Assembly: GCF_001426995.1 (NCBI RefSeq)
Contig: NZ_LMFY01000001.1
Span: forward strand, 1,640,470-1,704,469
Direction of reading: 5' to 3'
Source: Microbacterium sp. Root553
Lineage (GTDB): Bacteria > Actinomycetota > Actinomycetes > Actinomycetales > Microbacteriaceae
DNA: 64,000 bases
Below are positions 51,861-60,456 of the stretch, piece after piece. The translations under genes were made by a program, and so were the position numbers. Below the pieces are notes generated by a model, which did not search any database, was not told where the DNA came from, and saw only the letters and a program-made list of their open reading frames with translations. Positions within the stretch are counted from its first letter, which is position 1. The number at the start of each line of letters is the position of its first letter.

Positions 51861-53261
51861 TCAGCGCCGGACGCGCGCCCGCGTCTTCGCGACGCTGCTG
51901 AGCGTGGCTCGGACCGGCGTGCCCAGGTAGAGGCCGAGCGAGGCGCCGGAGGCGAGCCCGATCCCGATCACGGCGGCGCCGATCAGCGATCCGCCGGTAC
52001 CGACCACGCCGCTCTGCGTCCCCACGGCGTGCACCATCTCGAGCAGCCCCTGGAACACCGCGACACCGGGCACCAGGGGGACGATGGCGGCGGTCGTGAC
52101 GGCGACCGACGGCACATGCAGGTTGCGGGCGATGAGCATGCCGATGAAGCTCGAGGCCAGCGCGCCGATCGCGCTCGCCGCGGCCGGATGCAGGTTGAGA
52201 CCGGTCATCGCCGTGTAGCCGGCGATGGTGACGGCGCTCAGAAGCGCGCTGACGAGGATGATCCTGAGGCCGGCGCCGTTGAAGACCGCGACGGCGATCG
52301 CCACGATGATCGCGCCCGCGAACTGGTTCACCAGCGGCCCGAAGGGGGCGGGATCATCGGGGAGTCCCATGGTGAAGCCGAACACCTTGCCGAGCTCGAG
52401 TCCGACGAGGATGCCGATCACCACGCCGAGCGTCTGCATCGTGAGATCGAGGATGCGTCCGCCTGCGGTCAGCGCGAAGCCGTCGATCGCGTCCTGCGCG
52501 GCGCCGACCACGGTGAGCCCGGCGAGCATGAGCACGATTCCGGACGCCACGATGATCGAGGGGCGGATGCCGACGAACGGCTCGATCCCGGCCGCGCCGA
52601 GCGCCGACACCGCCACGGCGACGATCGTGGTCACGAATCCACCGGCGATCTGGCTGAAGAAGAGGGGGACCCTGATGCGGGCGAGGCCGGCCTGGGTCAG
52701 TGCGGCGCAGAGAGCGGCCACGAAGGTGAGCCCGACGACGATCGGCGATGCTCCCAGCATGATGCTGACGCCGACGGCCAGCAGCGCCCTGGCCACGATC
52801 ACCACCGGCTGCTGGTAGCGGAAGGGGAGCCGGCGCAGCGCCTTGAAGGCGATGCGAGCGGATTCGAGGTCGAGCCCGTCGTCGATGTCGGCGACGAGTG
52901 CCTGCACCCGCTGCAGCTTCGCATGATCGGGGGCGGCGACGCGCACGACGCGGACGAGGGTCTCGGGCCAGACCTCGCCGCTCAGGTGGAACGAGACGGT
53001 GATCGAGTTGTAGGTGACGTCGACCTGCACGTCGCGCATGCCGTACGCCGCGCAGATGCGGGTGATGGCGAGGGTCACCTCGTGCGCCGACGCGCCCACT
53101 CCGAACATCGATTCGCCGATGCGGGTGGCGAGATCGAGGACCCGCGGCACCGTGCGCTCGTCGATGACGGGCATGGCCTCGGTGAGGGCCACGGCCGACG
53201 GATCGGTGTGCAGGACTCTGCGCACGGAGGCGAGCAGTCGCCGTGGGGGATTCTGGGCCAT
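51861..53261 (-). CDS. Threonine/serine exporter ThrE-type
   Basis: A 466-residue exporter. The N-terminal cytosolic domain (about 30-165) has GVGASAHEVTLAITRICAAYGM, typical of the ThrE N-terminal part; then about ten membrane segments, ending with the small ThrE2-like half (IVPLVPGVAVFQGLLEMV). It exports threonine or serine, and possibly other small metabolites. It is convergent with DUF1684, 9 nt apart. Confidence 0.88.
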   Translation of the reverse strand: MAQNPPRRLLASVRRVLHTDPSAVALTEAMPVIDERTVPRVLDLATRIGESMFGVGASAHEVTLAITRICAAYGMRDVQVDVTYNSITVSFHLSGEVWPETLVRVVRVAAPDHAKLQRVQALVADIDDGLDLESARIAFKALRRLPFRYQQPVVIVARALLAVGVSIMLGASPIVVGLTFVAALCAALTQAGLARIRVPLFFSQIAGGFVTTIVAVAVSALGAAGIEPFVGIRPSIIVASGIVLMLAGLTVVGAAQDAIDGFALTAGGRILDLTMQTLGVVIGILVGLELGKVFGFTMGLPDDPAPFGPLVNQFAGAIIVAIAVAVFNGAGLRIILVSALLSAVTIAGYTAMTGLNLHPAAASAIGALASSFIGMLIARNLHVPSVAVTTAAIVPLVPGVAVFQGLLEMVHAVGTQSGVVGTGGSLIGAAVIGIGLASGASLGLYLGTPVRATLSSVAKTRARVRR

Positions 53262-53334
53262 AGCCTCATTCTCCCGCCTCGGAGACGCGTGTTCCGGCGA
53301 CCCGCAGGACTGCGAGCGGATCGTCGGGACGACG

Positions 53335-53679
53335 TCAGGCGAAGGCCGGGGTCGGTGCCTTCTGGACCGGCGCGGAGGCGGGCTCCGAAGGCTCCGGGAC
53401 CAGGTAGAGGCCGCTGGGGGCGTTCGCGGTGAACGCGAGAGCCTCGATCCAGTTGCGGTTGATCGAGGGCTGCCTGCTGCCGCTGTACTTGAACACGAGC
53501 GAGCTGCCGGCGTGCACCCATACGGTCGTGCGTCCGCCGCCCACGCTCATGTCCTCGCGCCAGGTGAACGAGAACGGCTCACCGCGACGCAGCTTGGTGG
53601 TGATGACCAGCTGCAGGTGCGTCAGCGCCCGGTCCTCGATCTCCGCCTTGACGCTTCCTTCATAGACGAGCTTGCCCAT
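53335..53679 (-). CDS. Small conserved protein (DUF7882-like)
   Basis: A 114-residue cytosolic protein: MGKLVYEGSVKAEIEDRALTH at the start, then KLRRGEPFSFTWRED and the end SRQPSINRNWIEALAFTANA with YLVPEP. I recognise this as a small family common in Microbacteriaceae and sometimes mislabelled as ATP-dependent DNA ligase; it is far too short and lacks the KxDG site for that. The function is unknown. RBS AGGAG is 7 nt before the ATG at 53679. Confidence 0.8.
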   Translation of the reverse strand: MGKLVYEGSVKAEIEDRALTHLQLVITTKLRRGEPFSFTWREDMSVGGGRTTVWVHAGSSLVFKYSGSRQPSINRNWIEALAFTANAPSGLYLVPEPSEPASAPVQKAPTPAFA

Positions 53680-53909
53680 CGTGATCTCCTCAGTTCGCCA
53701 CGGAACCCGTGCCACGCGGTGCAATCAGGATGATCACTGGCGGTATTCCAGCTTCCCACAGATACCCACCCCTCGGGCTGCGATCTCTCTCAGGATCAGT
53801 GCGCATGGCGTGACGTCGGCACCCGGGTCGAGCGTCTGTCAACCCTCTGTGCCGATCCGCCGGCGGGTGTGGAGTCTGGAAGACCGGTGAACGACGAGGA
53901 GGACGCACG

Positions 53910-55094
53910 ATGAAGGCACTCACCTGGCAGGGCACCCGCTCCGTGGCGGTCGAGGAGGTGCCGGATCCCGTGATCGAGCATCCGACGGATGCGATCGTGC
54001 GGATCACCTCCTCGGCGATCTGCGGCTCGGATCTGCACCTGTACGAACTCCTCGGGCCGTTCCTCGACCGGGGCGACATCCTCGGTCACGAGCCCATGGG
54101 CGTCGTGGTGGAGGTCGGCGGCGCGGTGAAGGACCTGGCCGTCGGAGACCGTGTCGTGGTGCCGTTCACCATCTCCTGCGGGCACTGCTTCTTCTGCCTG
54201 CGCGGCCTGCAGTCGCAGTGCGAGACGACCCAGGTCACGGAGTACGGCAGCGGAGCCTCGCTCTTCGGTTACACCAAGCTCTACGGGCAGGTGCCCGGTG
54301 GACAGGCGGAGTACCTGCGCGTGCCGCTCGCGGACTACAACCACATCAAGGTCGCTTCTGACCTCCCCGATGAGCGCTACCTGTTCCTCAGCGACATCCT
54401 GCCGACGGCGTGGCAGGGCGTGGAGTACGCGGAGGTCCCCGAGGGCGGCACTCTCGCCGTGATGGGTCTGGGCCCGGTCGGCCAGTTCGTGGCGCGGATC
54501 GGCACGCACCGCGGATACCGTGTGCTCGCCGTCGACCCGGTCGCCGAGCGGCGCGAGATGGCCGCACGACACGGCGCCGAGGTCTTCGACCTCACCGACG
54601 ACATCGTCGAGGAGCTGAGGGACCTCACGGGCGGGCGAGGTGCGGATGCCGCCGTCGACGCCGTCGGCATGGAGGCTCACGGAAACCCTGGCGTCTCGCT
54701 CGTGCAGAAGGCGGTGGGCCTGCTCCCCGATGCGGCGGCCCGGCAGGTCTTCGACAAGGCGGGCATCGATCGCCTCGCCGCGCTGTATTCGTCGATCGAC
54801 GTCGTACGACGCGGAGGGACGGTGTCTCTGAGCGGCGTGTATGCGGGAGATGCCGACATCCTGCCGATGAAGACCATGTTCGACAAGCAGATCAGCCTGC
54901 GCATGGGGCAGTGCAACGTGAAGCGCTGGATCGACGACCTGATGCCCCTGGTCGAGGACCTCGCGGATCCGCTGGGCGTGATGGACCTCACCACCCACAC
55001 CGCGCCGCTCGAGGACGCACCGAAGCTGTACGAGACCTTCCAGCGCAAGGAGGACGGCTGCATCAAGGTGGTGCTGCAGCCCTCCACGGTGTGA
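53910..55094 (+). CDS. Zinc-dependent alcohol dehydrogenase (formaldehyde-dehydrogenase-like)
   Basis: A 394-residue MDR enzyme. The catalytic zinc motif is SAICGSDLHLYE (Cys about 38), GHEPMGVVVEVG follows, the structural zinc region is CGHCFFCLRGLQSQC (four Cys), and the Rossmann motif is VMGLGPVGQFVARIG. It ends with GCIKVVLQP. This long form resembles glutathione-independent formaldehyde or threonine-type dehydrogenases. RBS GGAGG at 8 nt. It stands alone, with a terminator directly after. Confidence 0.9.
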   Translation: MKALTWQGTRSVAVEEVPDPVIEHPTDAIVRITSSAICGSDLHLYELLGPFLDRGDILGHEPMGVVVEVGGAVKDLAVGDRVVVPFTISCGHCFFCLRGLQSQCETTQVTEYGSGASLFGYTKLYGQVPGGQAEYLRVPLADYNHIKVASDLPDERYLFLSDILPTAWQGVEYAEVPEGGTLAVMGLGPVGQFVARIGTHRGYRVLAVDPVAERREMAARHGAEVFDLTDDIVEELRDLTGGRGADAAVDAVGMEAHGNPGVSLVQKAVGLLPDAAARQVFDKAGIDRLAALYSSIDVVRRGGTVSLSGVYAGDADILPMKTMFDKQISLRMGQCNVKRWIDDLMPLVEDLADPLGVMDLTTHTAPLEDAPKLYETFQRKEDGCIKVVLQPSTV

Positions 55095-55097
55095 CGG

Positions 55098-55128
55098 TCA
55101 GGCGGCCCCGTACGACGGGGCCGCCTGA
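55098..55128. terminator. Bidirectional terminator at the ADH-CPBP junction
   Basis: TCAGGCGGCCCCG and CGGGGCCGCCTGA form a 13-bp perfect stem with a 5-nt loop. The left arm contains the stop codon of the convergent CPBP gene, and the rest codes its last residues. The ADH stop is 3 nt away. Confidence 0.8.
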
Positions 55129-55916
55129 TCCCGTCCCACCCGCCCGCGGACGAAGAACAGTGCGATGAGCCCGACCACGATCACCGCGGGATTCCCGACG
55201 CCCGCGAGCGAGCTCAGGGCTCCTTCCACCGGGTAGGCGGTGTGCAGGAAGATGCTGGGGTCCGTGCTCGCGTGCAGCAGGATCGGCGCGATGATCGTTC
55301 CCGTCACCCGCATCGCGAGGTACATGCAGACACCGAAGGCGAACGTGTAGACGAGCTGGAACAGTGTCGCGGGCAGCGACTGGCCCGTGAGGAGGTTGCC
55401 GGCGTGCAGCGCCGCGAACAGCGCCGACGAGATCGCCGCCACGACGATCTCGCGCTGCCCGGCCCGGCGGAGCAGCGTGACCACGAGTCCCCGGGTGAGC
55501 ACCTCCTCGGCGAAGCCGATGAAGAGTCCCGTGAGCAGCCAGGTCGCGACGACCTGCGTCCCCGCGGCGCCGTAGTCGAACGAGAGCAGATGCAGCACGT
55601 TGAACAGGAGCACCACGGCGACAGCGATCCACATCCAGCCGCGCCCGCGGATCGGCTGCGGACGGAAGAGCTGATGCAGCCAGCCGACCGACGCGGCGAA
55701 GCCGATCAGGAGCAGGCATCCGATCAGGATCGGCGCGGCGTAGAAGACGAGGATGCCCGCTGCGCTGCCCGGATCGTCGATCTGCGTGGCGAGCGGTGTC
55801 AGCAGCAGCGAGAGGCCGTTGTAGAGGACGAAGTACACGACGACCAGCACCACGGCACGCCACCAGCCACCGCGGTCCCAGAAGCGGGTCCAGCCCGACC
55901 GTGTCGCCTCGCTCAT
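55098..55916 (-). CDS. CPBP-family intramembrane metalloprotease
   Basis: A 272-residue protein with about eight membrane segments. The CPBP motifs are EEVLTRG (EExxxR, about 137), ALHAGNLL (first His) and ILLHASTD (second His), all within membrane segments. Members cleave or process membrane proteins, prenylated substrates or bacteriocins; no substrate is indicated here. The ATG at 55916 follows GGGAGA; a GTG further upstream would add 14 basic residues. Confidence 0.87.
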   Translation of the reverse strand: MSEATRSGWTRFWDRGGWWRAVVLVVVYFVLYNGLSLLLTPLATQIDDPGSAAGILVFYAAPILIGCLLLIGFAASVGWLHQLFRPQPIRGRGWMWIAVAVVLLFNVLHLLSFDYGAAGTQVVATWLLTGLFIGFAEEVLTRGLVVTLLRRAGQREIVVAAISSALFAALHAGNLLTGQSLPATLFQLVYTFAFGVCMYLAMRVTGTIIAPILLHASTDPSIFLHTAYPVEGALSSLAGVGNPAVIVVGLIALFFVRGRVGRDQAAPSYGAA

Positions 55917-56051
55917 GGATCTCCCGTCGCATCCGCGACGGTCGCGGCCCCTTCGCACGAATATATGGGTTGGTTCCCTCCGCGCGGCAGATGCGGATGC
56001 CGGTACGGATCACGCGGTGCGGGGCAGGCGGCGTGGGGCAGGCGGTGCGGG

Positions 56052-56489
56052 TCAGGCGGCGAGACCTTCGGCGAGGTACGCCAGCCGGTGCAGCGTCTCG
56101 GAGTTCCGCCAGCGCAGCAGGGGCGTCGTGAGCACGCCCGGCAGCAGCGTGGCCGGTCCGCTCACGGGCTCCTCGTCGATGCGCACCATCGTTCCGTCGC
56201 CGTACGAGCGCACGCGCAGGGTGACGCGTGCTTCGCCGATCGGCCAGCCCTTGGCCCGCATCACCATGCGGTGCGGCGGATCCCATTCCTCGACCACGGT
56301 CGTGTCGTCGAGGAGCGCCGGCCAGACCCCCACCGAGTGGTGGAGTTCGGCGCCCGGCCGGGGCCAGGTCTCGTCGACGTCGCGCATCCTCGATGCGCCG
56401 ACGACCCAGGCGGGGTAGAGCCAGCCGTTCCCCAGAACCCGGAACACGTCCTCCGGGATGCAGCTCATCGTGCGTACGTTCTTCGCCAT
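56052..56489 (-). CDS. SRPBCC-family protein
   Basis: A 145-residue START/Bet v1-like protein: the beginning MAKNVRTMSCIPEDVFRVLG and the WDPPHRMVMRAKGWPIGEARV strands are typical of polyketide cyclase/dehydrase-like SRPBCC proteins that bind a hydrophobic ligand. No partner is evident. RBS AGGAG is 7 nt before the ATG. Confidence 0.83.
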   Translation of the reverse strand: MAKNVRTMSCIPEDVFRVLGNGWLYPAWVVGASRMRDVDETWPRPGAELHHSVGVWPALLDDTTVVEEWDPPHRMVMRAKGWPIGEARVTLRVRSYGDGTMVRIDEEPVSGPATLLPGVLTTPLLRWRNSETLHRLAYLAEGLAA

Positions 56490-56626
56490 GTCGACTCCTG
56501 TTCTCGGTCACGCGGTCGCGGGTTCTCAGTCACGCGGACGCGGTCCGTCTGCGGCGATCCTCCCTGTATCGTGCGGGCCGGTCACGCCCTTGACCGAGGG
56601 GGTTGACGGCCGTGCTGCGTGATGCC

Positions 56627-56668
56627 CCGAGGGAACGGGCGCCCTGCGATGCGTGCCCGTTCCCTCGG
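56627..56668. other. Orphan 14-bp hairpin between divergent genes
   Basis: CCGAGGGAACGGGC and its exact complement are separated by 14 nt. The element lies between two divergently transcribed genes, where no terminator is needed for either. It may end an unannotated small transcript or be a binding site. No coding frame is supported in the 226-nt gap. Confidence 0.55.
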
Positions 56669-56715
56669 TGGGCCTCCGCCACAGGCCGGGCGCGTGACCG
56701 GCTACGGTAGGGCAC

Positions 56716-58011
56716 ATGTCGCAGGCCTTCCGGATCTTCGCGCGCATCGTCGCCGGGCACTGGCCCGCGCTCATGGCGTGGTACCTCGGGGGAGAGGCTC
56801 TGCACCGGGTGCTCATCGAGCTCGCGGGTTTCGTCGGCGGCCACACCACACTCGGCGGTCTGCTGCTGCTGCCGCTCGCGGTCGCCGCTCGACTCGTCTC
56901 GTACGTCGCGATGTACCTGACTGTGCGGCCGTCGCTGCCGCACAGCCGCAGAGAGGACGCCGGAGGCATCCGCGAGTTCGCCTCCGCCACGTTGGCCGCG
57001 ATCCTGCCCTTCTTCGCGTTCTACACGGCGTGGGGGCTGCTCGACGCAGACCAGATCGAGTTCTTCCAGATCGCGAGTTCGATCGCGCTCGCGGATTCCG
57101 GATACGACCTCGCTCAGGTCGGCGACCGAGGCGGCCTGATCGCGGTCGGCATCCTTCCGGTCGCCGTGCTGCTCATCGCCCTCCTCACGCGCGTGCTCTT
57201 CACCCGCTACGCCGCACGATTGCCGCGCTGGACCATCGTCCTCGCCACCTATGCCGAGGTGCTGTGGACGTTCATGCTGTTCACACTCGTCGCCCGCTGG
57301 TGGACGAGTGTTCTCGGCTGGTTCTCCCAGCGCGAGGCGGTCGGCTGGCTGCAGGGCGTCGGCGACTGGTTCGCCGTCAACCTCGCCCCGGTCGCGATCG
57401 TGTGGGAGGGGGCGACCTGGGTCGTCGGCATCCTGGTCGCGGCCCTCATCGTCCCTGCGGCCTGGCTGACGGTCGCAGGCGTGATCTTCGGCACCACCTT
57501 CGACTCCACCCCCTCTCTCGGGCGCTGGGGGGGAGCGGCGGCGCGAGGCGCGGCGCGGGGGGCAGCGATGAGCGTCGCGCGCACCCTGGTGATGCGACTG
57601 GAAGGGCTGTGGGCCGCCGTCGCGGTGATCTGGCGGGGAGGACCGCTGCTCTACGGCGCCTATGCCCTCTCCTACGCGGCCTGGGCGCTCGCCGAGCAGG
57701 CGGGGACCCGCGGCGTGCTGCAGGTGATCGGCGGTCACGAGGCATCGTTCTGGGCCGGACTCTTCCCCCTGGTCACTGTGGCGGTCGCTGCCGTGACCGA
57801 GCCGCTCAGGGTCGCGATCGTCGCGACGGCGTACGACGGGGTGATCGGGCGACCTCAGTCAGAACTCGACACCAGGCCCTCAGGGATCGATGTCGAAACG
57901 GGCCAGATCGTCGTCGCTGCCCTCGATGTCGAGCCGGAACGGTCCGTCGGCGTCGTCGGGAAGCAGGAAGACGAGCAGGATGCGGTACGCATCCGTCTCG
58001 ACGGTGCATGA
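56716..58011 (+). CDS. Hypothetical multi-pass membrane protein
   Basis: A 431-residue protein with about eight hydrophobic segments, rich in Trp and Ala (for example LMAWYLGGEALHRVLIELAGF and LLIALLTRVLF). No transporter or enzyme motif is recognised. It may be part of the unknown operon on the opposite strand. The -10-like TACGGT (56703-56708) ends 7 nt before the ATG, so the message is probably leaderless. Its last 44 codons overlap the 3' end of the convergent gene (132 nt). Confidence 0.75.
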   Translation: MSQAFRIFARIVAGHWPALMAWYLGGEALHRVLIELAGFVGGHTTLGGLLLLPLAVAARLVSYVAMYLTVRPSLPHSRREDAGGIREFASATLAAILPFFAFYTAWGLLDADQIEFFQIASSIALADSGYDLAQVGDRGGLIAVGILPVAVLLIALLTRVLFTRYAARLPRWTIVLATYAEVLWTFMLFTLVARWWTSVLGWFSQREAVGWLQGVGDWFAVNLAPVAIVWEGATWVVGILVAALIVPAAWLTVAGVIFGTTFDSTPSLGRWGGAAARGAARGAAMSVARTLVMRLEGLWAAVAVIWRGGPLLYGAYALSYAAWALAEQAGTRGVLQVIGGHEASFWAGLFPLVTVAVAAVTEPLRVAIVATAYDGVIGRPQSELDTRPSGIDVETGQIVVAALDVEPERSVGVVGKQEDEQDAVRIRLDGA

Positions 58012-58377
58012 GCTCTCGCCGTCATCGGATGATACTTCGAGGCCCTTTCGCGAGCTGACCCAGGTGCGCGACGAGTCCGGCTCGGTGAGTGTCGATCGTC
58101 CGCAGAGCGAGGCGTCGAAACCTCCGCTCGACGACAACCGCACGCTGAGCGTGCGCGAGCCCGACGGAGCCTCGAACTCGCCCCACTCGGTGGCGCCGAG
58201 TGTCAGGGTCTGCCCGGCGATGTCGACGCTCGTGTCGGCCTCGACGACCCGGTCGGTCGGACGCGCGCTCGGCAGGATATCGAGCCAGATCGTGACCGCG
58301 ACCATCGCGACAGCAGCGACGACGAGCGCGATCAGCGCCGTGCGTTGCCTGCGCCACCAGCTCACGGAGTGCTCCAT
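57880..58377 (-). CDS. Hypothetical membrane-anchored protein, operon gene 3
   Basis: A 165-residue protein with one N-terminal membrane segment (about 13-32) and an extracytoplasmic Ser/Asp-rich domain with two Cys (SLCGRS and SSCTVE) that could form a disulfide. The function is unknown. It overlaps the upstream gene by 16 nt and the convergent membrane-protein gene by 132 nt. Confidence 0.72.
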   Translation of the reverse strand: MEHSVSWWRRQRTALIALVVAAVAMVAVTIWLDILPSARPTDRVVEADTSVDIAGQTLTLGATEWGEFEAPSGSRTLSVRLSSSGGFDASLCGRSTLTEPDSSRTWVSSRKGLEVSSDDGESSCTVETDAYRILLVFLLPDDADGPFRLDIEGSDDDLARFDIDP

Positions 58378-58919
58378 GCGGGGGCCTCGATGTCGAGGGT
58401 CGGAACTCGTGGCAGGTCGTCCAGAGCGAGGGATATGGCGATGAGGTCGTCGAGCTCGGCGGTGTAATACGAGGTGGTCAGGCGCAGCTCCGCGGTTCCC
58501 GCGACGACGTCGGGAGGCAGCTCGAACGCCAGCATGCCGTCGGTGTCCGTGCCGACCCGCAGCGGTGCACCCTTGAGAGTCGTCGCGACCCGTTCGCTGG
58601 AGTGGAACACGCGGTCGCCGATCGCCAGCGCCGCCAGCTGGATCGCGGCATCCGCCTCGGTGGTGGGCGCAGAGGCGGTGACCCTCACCACGAGCCAGTT
58701 GCCCTCTGCGCTCCAGTGGGAGGTGGGAACGGCGACCTCATCGGCGAAGGTCGCGTCGGACGCCGTCGCGATCAGAGAGCGCGACTGCACGGCGTCGCCG
58801 ACCGCCCCACGCAGCAGAAGGGGGCCGATCACCGCGTCGTCGCCGGGGGTGACGGCGGTGAGCGCTCCGGCGCCGAGCAGCAGCACGCCGCCCAGGATCC
58901 AGGGGCGAGCGCGCTTCAT
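58362..58919 (-). CDS. Hypothetical membrane-anchored protein, operon gene 2
   Basis: A 185-residue protein with one N-terminal segment (about 7-24, preceded by KRARP) and an exported beta-rich domain (SHWSAEGNWLVVRVTASAP, then AFELPPDVVAGTAELRLTTSYYT). The layout resembles DUF4352-like exported domains, but the match is tentative. ATG overlaps the upstream stop by ATGA. Confidence 0.72.
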   Translation of the reverse strand: MKRARPWILGGVLLLGAGALTAVTPGDDAVIGPLLLRGAVGDAVQSRSLIATASDATFADEVAVPTSHWSAEGNWLVVRVTASAPTTEADAAIQLAALAIGDRVFHSSERVATTLKGAPLRVGTDTDGMLAFELPPDVVAGTAELRLTTSYYTAELDDLIAISLALDDLPRVPTLDIEAPAWSTP

Positions 58920-59611
58920 CGCGCATCCTCCGCGGCGACGGTGATGCGCGCGCCGACTTCTGCGGCGCGCCAGCTGACAGCGTTCGACGAGAGGATCACC
59001 GTTCCACGACGCACCTCCGCCTCGTGGACATCGAGAGAGACCTCGCCGTCCGAGAGCGCCTCCTCCGGCACGGTCCAGGCGAAGGTGACCTGACTCGGTA
59101 CGCCCGGCTGGAGGATCACCTGTCCGGCTGAACCGTCGGCGCGCCAGACCGACACGGAGTCGGTCGCCGTCGCATCCGCCAGCTCGAGGAGGGGACCGGC
59201 GGTGTTGATGAAGTTGGCCTTCGTGCGGTCGGCGGTGGTGCCGACGCCGATCGGCGCATCCGTCAGGTTCTCCATGCGTGTGGTCATCACGAGGAGCTTT
59301 TCGCCCGGGTCGGCGCTCAGATACTCGGATTCGATCTCCGTGGCGACCTCGGCGCCGAGCACCGTGATCGCGTAGGTCGACATGCGTGCCTCGTCGCCGA
59401 CGCCGAGTTCGGGCGGGTGCACGGTGGCCCGGGTGAAACCGCCCGTCACGCCCACCACGAGCAGGACAGCGGTGGCCGTCGACGCGGCGATCCAGATTCC
59501 CCGTGGTACGTCGAGGATCGCCCGACCCCATCGCGCGATGATCGCGCGCGCGGACAGCACGGGCGGGGCGGTGTCATGACCCGCTCCCTCGTGATCCCCC
59601 GTCATGCTCAC
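58916..59611 (-). CDS. Hypothetical membrane-anchored protein, operon gene 1
   Basis: A 231-residue protein with a cytosolic N-terminus of 37 residues, one membrane segment (about 39-58) and an exported beta-rich domain (KLLVMTTRMENLTDAPIGVG, then QVTFAWTVPEEALSDGEVSLDVHE). It resembles the next gene's product in pattern. The GTG at 59611 is 6 nt after TAGGCT (59623-59618), which suggests a leaderless message; an ATG two codons later is the alternative. It is first in a three-gene operon of unknown role. Confidence 0.72.
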   Translation of the reverse strand: MSMTGDHEGAGHDTAPPVLSARAIIARWGRAILDVPRGIWIAASTATAVLLVVGVTGGFTRATVHPPELGVGDEARMSTYAITVLGAEVATEIESEYLSADPGEKLLVMTTRMENLTDAPIGVGTTADRTKANFINTAGPLLELADATATDSVSVWRADGSAGQVILQPGVPSQVTFAWTVPEEALSDGEVSLDVHEAEVRRGTVILSSNAVSWRAAEVGARITVAAEDAR

Positions 59612-59647
59612 GGGGTCAGCCTACTCACGCCCGTCGCCCCGCGACGA

Positions 59648-60451
59648 TTACGGGCAGGTCTCGAACACGTACCCCTCGACATCCGGAGTGACGAGGTCGC
59701 GATCGCGCAGCACCATCGAGGCGGGGGACTCGGGATCGGCGCACATCTCGTCGAACGACCGCGGGAGCTCGTCGCTGTACTCGATGTCGATCACGGCATC
59801 GCCGTAGACGGCGGCGTAGACGCCGCATTCCTCGTAGACCGCGCACTCTTCGACCACGGCGAAGTCGAACCCGGCGCGCTCGTGCAGGACCACCGCATCC
59901 TCCGCCGCGTTCTTCTGCCCTGCCGCGAGCCCCGAGGCGTGGGCGACATCGACGAGCAGGGTGGCGAGGGCGAGGTTGTCGTCGAGAGTGAGCGCGTCAT
60001 GAGATCGCGTGTACGAGTCGAGATTGTCGAACTCGACCGCGTCGAAGCCCGACGTCGCACACCCCTCGATCCAGGCCCCGACGGTCTCGGCGATGCGCTG
60101 ACGCCGATCGTCCGTCGACGTGTCGAGCAGCGCCTCATCCGGCCAGTCCGGATCGAACACCGGCTCGCCGTCGCGCTGCAGCAGCAGGTCGCTCGGCCAG
60201 GACTCGAGCTCACCGGGCTGCGTCTGGAACCCGTTGACGTAGCAGACCGAGTACAGTCCGTCCGCCGGTTCGTCCGACCGATCGCGGCCCACGATCCCGA
60301 CGCCGTCTGCCGGATCGTAGCCGCCGCCGAGCTGGTAATCGGGGGTGGCGCCCGCCGGCGGGAGAGCGGCATCCGGTGCCGCCGGTGGCGCGGCCGCCGC
60401 GCACCCGGCGAGAGCGAGGGCGAGCAGGGCCGCGGCCACCGCGGCCGCCAC
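59648..60451 (-). CDS. GH114-like endo-alpha-1,4-polygalactosaminidase, lipoprotein
   Basis: A 267-residue protein with lipobox ALAGC and the GH114 barrel: SVCYVNGFQTQPGE, the DPDWPDEALLD segment and FDAVEFDNLDSYTRS with the acidic pair expected for catalysis. The start is uncertain: GTG at 60451 (RBS GAGG too close, uncharged N-terminus) or ATG at 60532, overlapping the upstream gene by 76 nt. The activity would degrade galactosamine-containing polysaccharide such as biofilm matrix. It lies 5 nt after DUF899. Confidence 0.8.
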   Translation of the reverse strand: MAAAVAAALLALALAGCAAAAPPAAPDAALPPAGATPDYQLGGGYDPADGVGIVGRDRSDEPADGLYSVCYVNGFQTQPGELESWPSDLLLQRDGEPVFDPDWPDEALLDTSTDDRRQRIAETVGAWIEGCATSGFDAVEFDNLDSYTRSHDALTLDDNLALATLLVDVAHASGLAAGQKNAAEDAVVLHERAGFDFAVVEECAVYEECGVYAAVYGDAVIDIEYSDELPRSFDEMCADPESPASMVLRDRDLVTPDVEGYVFETCP

Positions 60452-60456
60452 GCGCC

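Noticed and set aside
53335..53679. Annotation as ATP-dependent DNA ligase.
   Set aside because: The protein has 114 residues and no KxDG adenylation motif; the ligase name seems to be a propagated error for this family.
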